DNA from: Streptomyces griseoflavus
GTDB lineage: Bacteria; Actinomycetota; Actinomycetes; Streptomycetales; Streptomycetaceae
Direction of reading: 5' to 3'
Assembly: GCF_014649995.1 (NCBI RefSeq)
Contig: NZ_BMUC01000015.1
Location: forward strand, 91,669-155,668
DNA: 64,000 nt
Part shown: positions 17,184-26,589 of the stretch, one piece after another
Layout of the letters: the number at the start of each line of letters is the position of its first letter
Numbering within the stretch: the stretch's first letter is position 1
Translations under genes and position numbers: made by a program
The notes under the pieces: model-generated
Told to the model about the DNA's origin: nothing
The model's input: only the letters and a program-made list of their open reading frames with translations
The model's database searches: none

Positions 17184-18191
17184 TCACGACACGCGGCGGG
17201 TGGCCGCCGGGCCGATGACATCGGGTCCGAACCTGTCGCGGATGCGGTCCATGGCGGCTTCGGCGACCAGGCGGGCTTCGCGGGCCGTGTCAAGGCTGAT
17301 CTGCTGAGCGACCTGCTCTGCGTCGACGAGGTCCTCGCCCTGCAGGGCGATGCCGGTGAGGCGGCCGCGTTGCAGGCCGGCGGCGTCCATCAGCTGGTAG
17401 GCGAGGGCGCGCAGGTCGTCGTCGTGGGCGGATGGTTCGGTGAGGCGGCGGGTCTTGGCCCAGTTGGTGCCGCCTGTGAAGCGCAGGGTGAGAGTCAGGG
17501 CGCGGGCGGCCTGTCCGCGACGGCGCAGCAGCCGCCCCAATTGCACGACGAGGTCGAGGAGGGTGGCGCGGACGATGGCGCCCTCCAGGGTGTGGCGGTC
17601 GAAAGTGCGGCGGACGGTCGCGGACGAAGGGAGGGCGCGAGGGACGACGGGGCGCGGATCGATGCCGCGGGCCCGGTCGGATGCCGTCCGGCCGGCTTTG
17701 CCTCCCAGCAGGCGCTGCACGGTGGAGGGTGAGACGGCGGCGAGCCGGCCGACGGTGTGGACGCCGTACTCGTGCAGGGCTCCGGCCTGGCGCGGGCCGA
17801 TGCCGTGCAGAGCTTCCACCGGCAGCGGGGCAAGCCAGTCGGCCACCTGGCCGGGCACGACGGCGAGGACTCCGCCCGGCTCGGGGACCTGGGCCGAAGC
17901 GGTCGCCGCGACGGTGATCGACGGGCCGAGCCCGACACGGACGTCGACTCCGAGGCGGGAGATCATGCGGACCCGCAGCATCTCCCCCAGCCGCCGGGTG
18001 TCCGTGCCGTGGTAGCGCAGAGCGCCCTTCAGCTCCACCAGAGCAGCCGACGGCGGCAGGGCCTGCACCACCGGTGACAGCTCGGTGAGCTCTTCGAGAA
18101 CCTGACGGTAGGTCTCTACGGGCAGCCGGTCCGGGCAGCGCACGTGCATCACCGTCGGCACCACATCCGCTGACGCGGCCCTTCCTGTCAT
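17184..18191 (-). CDS. ImuB-like Y-family DNA polymerase homologue lacking catalytic residues
   Basis: A protein of about 335 residues with the thumb (helix-hairpin-helix near ALHGIGPRQAGALHEYGVHTVGRLA) and little-finger domains of Y-family polymerases. In the palm, the usual metal-binding segments are missing: the N-terminal MDxDxFFASVE motif is replaced by MHVRCPDRLP, and the SIDEAYLD motif by PPSAALVELKG. The finger segment is shortened. This is the pattern of ImuB-like accessory proteins rather than active DinB. GGGAGG nine bases upstream selects the ATG at 18191. No imuA or dnaE2 lies beside it. Confidence 0.8.
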   Translation of the reverse strand: MTGRAASADVVPTVMHVRCPDRLPVETYRQVLEELTELSPVVQALPPSAALVELKGALRYHGTDTRRLGEMLRVRMISRLGVDVRVGLGPSITVAATASAQVPEPGGVLAVVPGQVADWLAPLPVEALHGIGPRQAGALHEYGVHTVGRLAAVSPSTVQRLLGGKAGRTASDRARGIDPRPVVPRALPSSATVRRTFDRHTLEGAIVRATLLDLVVQLGRLLRRRGQAARALTLTLRFTGGTNWAKTRRLTEPSAHDDDLRALAYQLMDAAGLQRGRLTGIALQGEDLVDAEQVAQQISLDTAREARLVAEAAMDRIRDRFGPDVIGPAATRRVS

Positions 18192-18280
18192 CACGGCCAC
18201 CTCCCCTCACCCACATTATCGAACGGAAAATCGAACATGCGAGTACGCAGACCGTGGATCATGAGCATAGAATCAAAAAT
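18192..18280. promoter_or_regulatory. Shared divergent promoter region with TCGAAC/GTTCGA half-sites
   Basis: TCGAAC occurs at 18219-18224 and 18231-18236, and GTTCGA at 18283-18288, just inside the next gene. On the minus strand a GATAAT-like -10 lies just upstream of the polymerase ribosome site. The half-sites resemble halves of the actinobacterial LexA box, but no full TCGAAC-N4-GTTCGA box is present. Confidence 0.35.
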
Positions 18281-18658
18281 ATGTTCGATGACTTGCCGCC
18301 TGACCTCGACCGCCTGCACACCCTGCGGGTCTGGCACGCCATGTGGCTGCAGCGCATCGACGCCAAGATCGCCGCCCTCACCAGGCGGCAGGCGGAAGAG
18401 GGTCACGGACGCCGCAGCCGGCCGGCGCCGCCGGAGTGGGTCGTCGAACTCGGTATCGGGGACCGGCGCCCGCCCCTGCAGGTCCACGCAGGTGACTGCT
18501 ACATCGCCGGCAAGCGACGCCGCCCCGTCGACCGGAACGAGGCCCGCCGCCTGCTCGCCGCAGGACTCAAGGCGTGCGGACACTGCCGGCCCGACAGCGC
18601 GCTCGGCATCACCGAGTTATCCGGCCGCCCCGCCCTCACCGCCGCCGCGGCACAGTGA
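18281..18658 (+). CDS. DUF6233 family protein
   Basis: A 125-residue protein. MFDDLPPDLDRLHTLRVWHAMWLQRIDAKI, an arginine-rich linker, then PPEWVVELGIGDRRPPLQVHAGDC and a final block with ACGHCRPD match, from memory, the streptomycete-restricted DUF6233 family, which has no known function. The N-terminal half is helical; the C-terminal half has Cys residues that could hold zinc. The ATG at 18281 lacks a clear ribosome site, so translation may be leaderless. It is divergent from the ImuB-like gene. Confidence 0.8.
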   Translation: MFDDLPPDLDRLHTLRVWHAMWLQRIDAKIAALTRRQAEEGHGRRSRPAPPEWVVELGIGDRRPPLQVHAGDCYIAGKRRRPVDRNEARRLLAAGLKACGHCRPDSALGITELSGRPALTAAAAQ

Positions 18659-18737
18659 TCGAACACTCCTGGCATTCGGTCGATATTCTGCATGGACGGC
18701 GATACGCCATCTATCGCCCGAGAACAGGACCGAGTGC

Positions 18738-18938
18738 ATGACCACCCCTCCCCCACCGATCACCGAGCCCGATCCTTCCGCCCTGACCTGCCCCGGCGAC
18801 AAGATCGGCCCCTGCGCCGTCTGCCGGCGCAAGACCCAGCGCTACGGCCTCGGAGGCAACCCCCTGTGCGGATGGTGCGTGACCGCCGCACGGGACAAGT
18901 GGGGCCCAGGCGTGCGCTGGAACAACGCCCGCCCTTGA
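18738..18938 (+). CDS. Small CxxC zinc-binding-type protein
   Basis: A 66-residue protein with a proline-rich start and CAVC...CGWC pairs (about residues 26-29 and 44-47). This zinc-ribbon-like arrangement is typical of small actinomycete proteins of unknown role. The ATG is taken at MTTPPPPITEP. It lies 80 bases after the DUF6233 gene on the same strand and could share its transcript. Confidence 0.6.
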   Translation: MTTPPPPITEPDPSALTCPGDKIGPCAVCRRKTQRYGLGGNPLCGWCVTAARDKWGPGVRWNNARP

Positions 18939-19150
18939 CCTCGAGCCCTGGGCCCCGCTCGTCCATGGCATGGTGCGGGTCCGCTGGAAGGCTTGCGTCC
19001 GCGCGAGGGCAGCCCGAGGATCGCGGACTCCGCCTACTTGTCGTGGAGGGCTACCGGCCCCGCTCCTGTGCGCGTGATCGAGAATGACGACAGAGCAGTG
19101 CGAACGTCGCCTCACTGCCACTCCAGCCCTGCACGGACGGAAGGACCAGC

Positions 19151-21691
19151 GTGGAGCTCCGACCCCACCAACGCGAAGCAGTCGACGCGGTAGTCCGCGC
19201 CCTGGACCTACCCGCCCGGTCGCTGGTGTCTGAGCAAGGGCTTCGCACCCAGGTGATCATGGCGACCGGATCCGGGAAGACGCTCGTCGCCGCCCGCAGC
19301 GCACAGGAACTCCGGGCCGGCCGGGTGCTCGTCCTCGTTCCCTCGTTGGACCTGCTCGCCCAGACCGAGGCCGCCTGGCGCGCGGCAGGCCGTAGGGGCC
19401 CGATGATCGGGGTCTCCTCCCTGCACGGAGACCAGGTGCCCTTCCCCAACACCACGGACGCGGAGGAGCTGGCCTCCTGGGTACGCCCCTTCGACAAGGT
19501 GACCGTGTTCGCCACCTACGCCTCGCTCGGGCTGGGCACACTGGAGCGCGCCCACGCCGCCGGCCTTCCGGGCTGGGACCTCGTCGTCGTGGACGAAGCC
19601 CACCGGTGTTCCGGCCGGATCGGGAAACCGTGGGCAGTCGTCCACGACAACCAGCGGATCCCGTCCCTGCGCCGCTTGTACATGACGGCCACGCCCAGAC
19701 TGTGGCAGCTGGACGACGACAACGGCCAGGGCACACCGGGTGACCTCGTGGCCTCCATGGACGACGACCCCGACGGGCCGTTCGGGGCCCGCTGCTACAC
19801 CCTCACCTTGTCCGAGGCGATCGACCGAGGGATCTGCGCGCCGTACCAGGTGGTGTGCGTCGACGTCACCGACACACAGCTCCAGGCGGCCATGCTGCTG
19901 GGTGCCGAGGGACGGTCGGACCAGGTGCGCGGGGCCCGGCTCGCCGCGCTCCAGACGGCACTGATCAAGGCGGCCTCGGAGGAGGGCTTCCGCCGAACCC
20001 TCACCTTTCACCACGTCGTCAAGGAAGCCGAGGCCTTCACTGCCGGCCTCCCCGGAGTCGCCGCGCGGCTGTACGACACCGCCCCGGAGCTTTATCCAGC
20101 CACCGTCTGGGCCGACTGGTTGTGCGGCGACCACAAGCCCCACCACAGGCGACGGGTGCTCGAGGAATTCGCCGACGGAATCGCGACCGACGGTACCGTC
20201 ATGGAGAAGAGCTTTCTGGGGTCCGTCAAAGTCCTCGGCGAAGGTGTGGACACCCGGCATTGTGACTCCGTGTACTTCGCGGACGTGCGCGGCTCGATGC
20301 CGGACCTGGTCCAGGCCGTCGGGCGGGCGCTGCGCATGCAGCCCGGCGAGGGCAAGATCGCCTCACTCGTCGTGCCGGTCCTGCTCGGCCCCGGGGAGAC
20401 AGCCGACAACATGCTCACCTCCCGCGCGTACGGAGGGCTCGCGAAGCTGCTCGAGGCGCTCCGGGCCCACGACGCGCGAGTCGTCGAGCAGCTCGCCGAG
20501 CAGCAGTCCCGAAGCAGCGTCAGGGGCGTCCAGTCCCGCTCGAGCGGCGCGGAGGAGGAGGAGGAGGAGGAGGGAGCCGACGGCGACCGAAGCGACCGTG
20601 GGCTGTCGGTGCCGGCCCGGTCGCTGCTGAAGTTCTCCACCCCGCGCGACCCCGCGCAATTGGCCGCCTTCATGACGTTGCGGGTCCTCGACCCCGAACA
20701 CGCCCACTGGCGGCGGGGTGTGGAGGCCGCCGTCATCTACGCCCGTGAGCACCGCGGTCTGCGCGTGCCGTTCACCTACCGCGTGCCCGGCCGCGACGAT
20801 CAGAAAGCCGATGATCACGGGTGGCCGGCGGCACTCGCCGGTTTCCCGCTGGGGCAGTGGATTGCCGAGGCTCGCAGGTCCTACGCCCGCGGCCGCCTGG
20901 GCAGCGACCGCGTTGAGCAGCTGGAAGAACTCGGCATGGTCTGGTCGCACTTCGACCTCGCGTGGGAAGAAGGGCTGGCCGCTGCCCGCGGATGGGCAGC
21001 CGGGAACGGCCACCTCCTGGCACCGCTGGACGCCACCTACCAGGGTTACCGGGTGGGGATCTGGCTCAAGAATCAGCGGGCCGCCGCCCGGAAGGCCGCC
21101 GAGATCGAACAGCGGCGTGCCCAGGGTTTGCCCGTTCCGTCCGCGGCCGGGGCGATGTCCCAGGAGCGGCGCGAGCAACTCGAGGACATCGACCCTTCCT
21201 GGTGTCCGGTCTGGCCGGTGGAGTGGCAGCGAAGCTTCCACCTCACCCGACTGCACCTGGAGGCCGGCGGCGCGCTTCCCCTGGCACCGGGCGAGGTCGC
21301 GCACCAGGGCGAGGACCTCGGCCGATGGGTGCGCTCCGTCCGGCTCGGCTGGGACAGGCTGACGACCGTGCAGCAGTGGATGTGCGAGCACATCCTCGGG
21401 ATCGAGCCCGCACCCCAGGACGAGAAACCGCCCCCACGCCGCACCCAGGCTGACAAATGGGCCATGAACTACACCGCCGCCAAGCAGTTCTACGAGCGCG
21501 AAGGACATCTGCGCGTCCCCAGGAAACACATCGAACGCCTCGTCGGCGACACTGGGGACGGGAACGGGGGGTCCCAGGACGTGCAGGAGTTTCGCCTTGG
21601 GTCCTGGATCGGGAACCAGCGAAGCCGGGCCGCCACGCTGTCACCAGAGCGGATCGAGCAGTTGTCCGCCATCGGCATGCGCTGGATGTAG
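19151..21691 (+). CDS. SF2 DEAD/DEAH-box helicase with helicase-associated repeats
   Basis: An 846-residue protein. The N-terminal ResIII-type domain has ATGSGKT (38-44), DEAH (148-151) and TAT (179-181); the second RecA domain ends in QAVGRALRM. An acidic linker with seven consecutive glutamates (DNA tract GGA repeated, 20551-20573) follows. The C-terminal half carries four helicase-associated repeats recognisable by GxWxxxxR...LxxxRxEQLxxxGxxW (for example GQWIAEARRSY and GSWIGNQRSR). The GTG follows GGAAGG. Such proteins are nucleic-acid-dependent ATPases of unknown biological role in streptomycetes. DNA repair or a defence function would both be compatible. Confidence 0.9.
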   Translation: MELRPHQREAVDAVVRALDLPARSLVSEQGLRTQVIMATGSGKTLVAARSAQELRAGRVLVLVPSLDLLAQTEAAWRAAGRRGPMIGVSSLHGDQVPFPNTTDAEELASWVRPFDKVTVFATYASLGLGTLERAHAAGLPGWDLVVVDEAHRCSGRIGKPWAVVHDNQRIPSLRRLYMTATPRLWQLDDDNGQGTPGDLVASMDDDPDGPFGARCYTLTLSEAIDRGICAPYQVVCVDVTDTQLQAAMLLGAEGRSDQVRGARLAALQTALIKAASEEGFRRTLTFHHVVKEAEAFTAGLPGVAARLYDTAPELYPATVWADWLCGDHKPHHRRRVLEEFADGIATDGTVMEKSFLGSVKVLGEGVDTRHCDSVYFADVRGSMPDLVQAVGRALRMQPGEGKIASLVVPVLLGPGETADNMLTSRAYGGLAKLLEALRAHDARVVEQLAEQQSRSSVRGVQSRSSGAEEEEEEEGADGDRSDRGLSVPARSLLKFSTPRDPAQLAAFMTLRVLDPEHAHWRRGVEAAVIYAREHRGLRVPFTYRVPGRDDQKADDHGWPAALAGFPLGQWIAEARRSYARGRLGSDRVEQLEELGMVWSHFDLAWEEGLAAARGWAAGNGHLLAPLDATYQGYRVGIWLKNQRAAARKAAEIEQRRAQGLPVPSAAGAMSQERREQLEDIDPSWCPVWPVEWQRSFHLTRLHLEAGGALPLAPGEVAHQGEDLGRWVRSVRLGWDRLTTVQQWMCEHILGIEPAPQDEKPPPRRTQADKWAMNYTAAKQFYEREGHLRVPRKHIERLVGDTGDGNGGSQDVQEFRLGSWIGNQRSRAATLSPERIEQLSAIGMRWM

Positions 21692-21784
21692 TCGGCGCCC
21701 GTTCAGAAAGACGTTGTGCTCCTCTTCGAGGGTGCCCGGGCCGGCCGGCCGGCTGCGGCACGCTGGTGTGTGCGACTCCTCCGC

Positions 21785-22774
<990 letters not shown>

Positions 22775-23148
22775 GTCGTGTCCCAGCCTTCCCTGCACGC
22801 TTGATCATCCTTCGGGCGGCACGAAGCCTCCCGTCCATCCAGGCACAGATGCCACCAGCCGGCATCCTCAGGAGGGGCGGGCCCTGCGACGACCTCGTGC
22901 GCCGTTGCGTCCTCGACGCCATGACCTGGAGCGCACTCCATGGCAGGTGACAGGTGAGGAAGGTCCGGCATCTGGTCCTGCCACTGGACGACGAAGTGTT
23001 CGACCAGCTGCATCTCCTGTGCGGAGCCGCGGCGAAACAGTGGGGAGAGCAAGGACCACGGAGGAGAGAACGTGACCGACACGGGCGGGGGACCGGGCGC
23101 ACTGCTGCCGAAAGCCTTGATGCCGGATGGACAGGGCGGTGATCACCG
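22775..23148. other. Intergenic region, possible small relic frame
   Basis: About 370 bases between divergent genes. A GTG frame from 22954 starts RKVRHLVLPLDDEVFDQLHLLCGAAAKQW and then turns into arginine-rich sequence. The first 30 residues look protein-like, but it has only a weak ribosome site and no recognised family, so I do not call it a gene. Promoters of the aldo/keto reductase and of the UBP-DUF427 gene must lie here. Confidence 0.35.
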
Positions 23149-23946
23149 ATGACGAGATGGACACCCCGGCCCGATGGCGGACGGCCCGCGGGGAAAGACT
23201 GCTCCCACACCTGCACGGCGGACCCACCCCCACTGACTGAGACGTGCGCATCCTGCGCAGCGCACGAACGCGCACCGGCCGACCTGCTGCTGTGCCTGAC
23301 CTGCGGCCACGTGGGCTGCAGTGACAGCTCTCGCGGTGCTCACGCCACGGCCCACTTCGACTCCAGCGCGCACCCGGTGGCACGCACCCTCGCGAGCGAC
23401 CGGGAATGGGCCTGGTGCTACGAGGACGAGGTGTATCTCGACCCGCTGGACGAGCCCGTGCCGCGTTTCACCCCGCGGACGGCCGAGTCGGTCTGGGACT
23501 ACCCGCGGCCGCCCGCCATGCGGGAGGACGACCGTCACGTGCGGGTGGAGTGCGCGGGACAGGTGGTGGCCGAGACCCGCAGGGCCGTCAGGGTACTGGA
23601 GACCAGTCATCCCCCCGTGTTCTACATCCCTCCGCAGGACGTCCGTACGGAGCTTCTGTTCCCGGCGGTCGCGAGCCGGACCTGGTGCGAATGGAAGGGG
23701 CCGGCCCGGTACTGGGACGTCATCGTGGGAGACGACGTGCGCGCTCGCGCCGCTTGGAGCTATCCCCGTCCTGAGCCTGGCTACGCACCGCTCGCCGACT
23801 TCTTCGCCTTCTACCCGAGCCGCATGGACCGCTGCTCGGTCGACGGGGAGGAGGTCACGGCGCAGGAGGGAGACTTCTACGGCGGCTGGATCACCGCGGA
23901 GGTCCATGGGCCGTTCAAGGGCGCCCCGGGCACGCAGCTGTGGTGA
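23149..23946 (+). CDS. UBP-type zinc finger fused to DUF427 domain
   Basis: A 265-residue two-domain protein. Residues 16-95 form a ubiquitin-hydrolase-type zinc finger with the full ligand pattern: C18/H20, C33-x2-C36, C49-x2-C52, C57, H65, H69 and H75. Residues 120-255 match the DUF427 beta-rich domain (VRVECAGQVVAETRRAVRVLE, VFYIPPQDVRTELL, CEWKGPARYWDV, YPRPEPGYAPLADFFAFYP). Neither domain has a defined enzymatic role in bacteria. Streptomycetes also encode each as separate proteins, so the fusion implies that they act together. The start has only a weak ribosome site. Confidence 0.85.
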   Translation: MTRWTPRPDGGRPAGKDCSHTCTADPPPLTETCASCAAHERAPADLLLCLTCGHVGCSDSSRGAHATAHFDSSAHPVARTLASDREWAWCYEDEVYLDPLDEPVPRFTPRTAESVWDYPRPPAMREDDRHVRVECAGQVVAETRRAVRVLETSHPPVFYIPPQDVRTELLFPAVASRTWCEWKGPARYWDVIVGDDVRARAAWSYPRPEPGYAPLADFFAFYPSRMDRCSVDGEEVTAQEGDFYGGWITAEVHGPFKGAPGTQLW

Positions 23947-24164
23947 GGCGGCAAAAAGCCGGCCGGCCAGGACATCGTCGGAGCCGAGGACTGGATCCGG
24001 CTCGACAGACCCATGCGCGACTGACCGTAAGACCTTCAGAAGAGGGCGGGGCGAGGGACAGGTCGGCCGGGTGGCATGGCCTTCTCTTCATCTCACGGCG
24101 CGACCGATGACTTTGCGGCTCCCGGCCGGTCCAAGCTCGTGACATCTCAGGAAAGGAGACTGCC

Positions 24165-24770
24165 ATGTCGGAGCTTCTCGTCGACTTCATCACCTCCCTC
24201 GATGGCTACGCATCGGGAGAGGGCTGGCCCGGGTTCTGGGGGCTCGAGGGCCCGGAGTACCTCGCCTGGCTCGGGGAGCAGCCCGAGGCCACCTACCTGA
24301 TGGGGGCGAACACCTACCGCCTGATGTCGGGCTTCGCATCGGGCGAGGTTCCGAAAGGCCAGGACGAGTTCCGGCCCGAGGAAGAGGCGTCCGTCGACGA
24401 GCTCACCCAAGCGTCCAAGGTGGTGTTCTCCTCCTCGCTGGAAGAGCCACTGACGTGGGCCAATTCCACACTGGTCCGCGACGACGCCGTCGAGGCGGTC
24501 CGCGCGATGAAGTCGAGTGGCTCGGGGCTTCTCAGTACGATCGGCAGCCTCAGCCTGTGCCGGTCCCTGCTACGAGCCGGACTCGTCGACCGCTTCCGGG
24601 TCGTGATGTTCCCGGTGATCACCGGGGCCACGGGTGAAGAGCGCATCTACGACGGTTATCCGGATGTTGCCCTCGACATGATTGAGCACCGGACCTTCGA
24701 CGGTCGCATCCAGCTGGTCGAGTACAAGCCGCGTGTGCTGGAGCACCCACCGCTCGGCGTCCCTGCGTGA
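24165..24770 (+). CDS. Dihydrofolate reductase-like (RibD C-terminal domain) protein
   Basis: A 201-residue protein of the RibD-C/DHFR-like superfamily. It starts MSELLVDFITSLDGYASG, followed by YLMGANTYRLMSGF (nucleotide-binding turn). A late segment LLRAGLVDRFRVVMFPVITG is diagnostic of bacterial yyaP/DHFR-like proteins. These are predicted NADPH-dependent reductases whose substrate is usually unknown. AGGAAAGGAG before the ATG fixes the start. It is flanked by gaps of more than 200 bases, so probably monocistronic. Confidence 0.9.
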   Translation: MSELLVDFITSLDGYASGEGWPGFWGLEGPEYLAWLGEQPEATYLMGANTYRLMSGFASGEVPKGQDEFRPEEEASVDELTQASKVVFSSSLEEPLTWANSTLVRDDAVEAVRAMKSSGSGLLSTIGSLSLCRSLLRAGLVDRFRVVMFPVITGATGEERIYDGYPDVALDMIEHRTFDGRIQLVEYKPRVLEHPPLGVPA

Positions 24771-25147
24771 TGTCGCCCCCTTCCGCCGGTCCGGACGTCC
24801 GCCATGCCGGCGCCGGCGGGCGTGCACCGGTCCCGCGCCCGGCGGTCCGCTGACCTGGCGAACACTTGACGGAGAGCGCCAGGACGAGAGGCGGCTGCAT
24901 GAGGACGCCGGGGCGCTGTCACGTCACCGCGGGGCGCTGCTCCCAGGAGGGAACGCCGCATACAGAGCCTCGGCATGTACCGCGTCCCACGCTCACCCTC
25001 GGGAACCCACTGGGTCAAGCATTCACGGTCCACTGGCCACTTGGCCGCTTCCATCGACATCGCCCTCGTCTTCCTCTTCGGTCACGGTCGGGCTCCATTG
25101 TGTTCCCGTGCGGTGCCGAAGCCGCGGTTTCGTGGTGCAGTCGAGTC
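24771..25147. other. Intergenic region, nothing recognised
   Basis: About 380 bases. An open frame continuous with the following membrane protein begins at 24866, but its first 90 residues are arginine/proline-rich and unlike protein. I therefore treat the stretch as non-coding. No strong hairpin was seen. Confidence 0.35.
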
Positions 25148-25522
25148 ATGGTTCCGCCGCCCGCGCACGATCAAGTGTTTCCGGCGTCTGCCCGGACCCG
25201 CGATCGACCCTCCCGCCTGACCGACATCGCGCTCGCCCTGCTGCTCGTGGCTGCGGATGCGGTCATCATCGTCACCGGCGCGGTCCTGTTGGTGGCGGTG
25301 GGCATGGGAACCGCGCAGGATCCGCACTCCTCCGCGACCGCACGCTCCCGCGACGTCCCGTTCCTGATGTGGCTCGCCGTCTGGGGCGTTCCGGTCGTGG
25401 CGGCGGTCGAGTCCGTCATGCACGCCCGGCTCAGGATGCCGGTGACCGCGGTCGTCCAGGGCCTGTTCACGCTCGCTTGCACCTTCCTGGCCGTGGCGTG
25501 GACCCGCATGCTGCTGTCCTGA
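25148..25522 (+). CDS. Small membrane protein, three predicted TM segments
   Basis: A 124-residue protein with hydrophobic helices at about residues 24-48, 68-85 and 98-120. No family was recognised. The ATG at 25148 is chosen because protein-like sequence begins there (MVPPPAHDQVFP); no ribosome site supports it, and the true start could lie nearby. It stands alone between two gaps of more than 300 bases. Confidence 0.55.
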   Translation: MVPPPAHDQVFPASARTRDRPSRLTDIALALLLVAADAVIIVTGAVLLVAVGMGTAQDPHSSATARSRDVPFLMWLAVWGVPVVAAVESVMHARLRMPVTAVVQGLFTLACTFLAVAWTRMLLS

Positions 25523-25835
25523 TGCCCTCGCTCCACTCCCCCGGGCATGACGGGCCACGGGCTCGTGCGCGGTACGAGGTGAGACGTCGAGTCCGGGTGG
25601 CACGACAGCGTGGGCGAGCGGAGTGGTGCGAGAGCTACACGCTGCATGTGGCGACAGTGGAGCGAAGCCACGAGTTCACGCGAAGGGAGAGCCCGACAGC
25701 AGGCTGAAGCCACGGCGGCAGCTGATCGACGGTATCTGAGTCGGATCACCAAGGCCGACCGTCGCACGAGCAGTCATATGATCCCCCGGACAGGACCTCA
25801 AGCTGTCGGAGTCACCACGTGAACGAAGGACGATC
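25523..25835. other. Intergenic region, nothing recognised
   Basis: About 310 bases between a membrane protein and a soluble hypothetical, both on the plus strand. No gene, repeat or clear terminator was seen. Confidence 0.35.
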
Positions 25836-26489
25836 ATGGCCCGCCCGTACGACCCCGGACCGAAGCAGTTCGTCTTCGCCGCCGATGACGGCAGCGACCA
25901 TGAGGTCTCCGTGGCCGACCCTCAGGAAGCTTACGTGGCGTTCTCTGCGTTCTTCCGGGGGCGGAACTCCGGTACCTACACCGTCGGTGACGAGTCGGCG
26001 GGGCAGAGTCTGGTACTCATGCCCGGCCAGGGTGTGATCGCGCGGGTCAAGGGCGCGCCCCGGCCTCGATCGGAATACCTCCTGGTCGACCGGGCCAATC
26101 GCTACCTTCCCAGCGCCATGCTGTTCTTCGAGAACGGATACGCCGGCCTCGACCGCTTCGGCCAGTGGTTCTCCGACCTCGCTGACCTCGCCGCATCACC
26201 GGAGACTCGCGGCGCCGCCCGCGCCGCCACGTTCACGACGGAACGAGCGGCGATCGAAGAGGTCGCTCGGATCTGGGCGGCTTCGGGCATCGTGGACCCG
26301 AGCGGCCGTTACCACGTTTTCTTCGACTCCCACGATGTCGACGACGACCAGGCCGAACGAGCCGAACTGCTCAAGCTGATCGAGTTCCTCGGTATGGAAA
26401 GAGTCGACCCCCCGACCGAGGCCGCCGGCGGCGAAGTCTGGGTACGCACCGACGCACGCCTCGACGCGGAATGCGCACGGTGGTCGTGA
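25836..26489 (+). CDS. Hypothetical protein
   Basis: A 217-residue soluble acidic protein. The first 75 residues look like beta strands (KQFVFAADDGSDHEVSV, TYTVGDESAGQSLVLMPG); the rest is largely helical, with a conserved-looking block YHVFFDSHDVDDDQAERAELLKLIEFLG. There is no signal peptide or membrane segment. I do not recognise the family. It precedes another unknown gene by 100 bases on the same strand, and the two may form an operon. Confidence 0.7.
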   Translation: MARPYDPGPKQFVFAADDGSDHEVSVADPQEAYVAFSAFFRGRNSGTYTVGDESAGQSLVLMPGQGVIARVKGAPRPRSEYLLVDRANRYLPSAMLFFENGYAGLDRFGQWFSDLADLAASPETRGAARAATFTTERAAIEEVARIWAASGIVDPSGRYHVFFDSHDVDDDQAERAELLKLIEFLGMERVDPPTEAAGGEVWVRTDARLDAECARWS

Positions 26490-26589
26490 ACAGGCGGCGC
26501 GGGGCAGGGTCGCAACACCCCCGTGGTGCTCGCCCCGCACCCGAGGCGACCACGCCCAGCCGGTGCCGCTCCGGAGAGACATCGAGCCC

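Noticed and set aside
18231-18246. Possible LexA SOS box beside the ImuB-like gene
   Set aside because: Only the left half TCGAAC matches; the right half GAGTAC is far from GTTCGA.
22954-23142. Possible small gene starting RKVRHLVLPLDD
   Set aside because: Weak ribosome site, loses protein character after 30 residues, no family recognised; recorded only as a possible relic.
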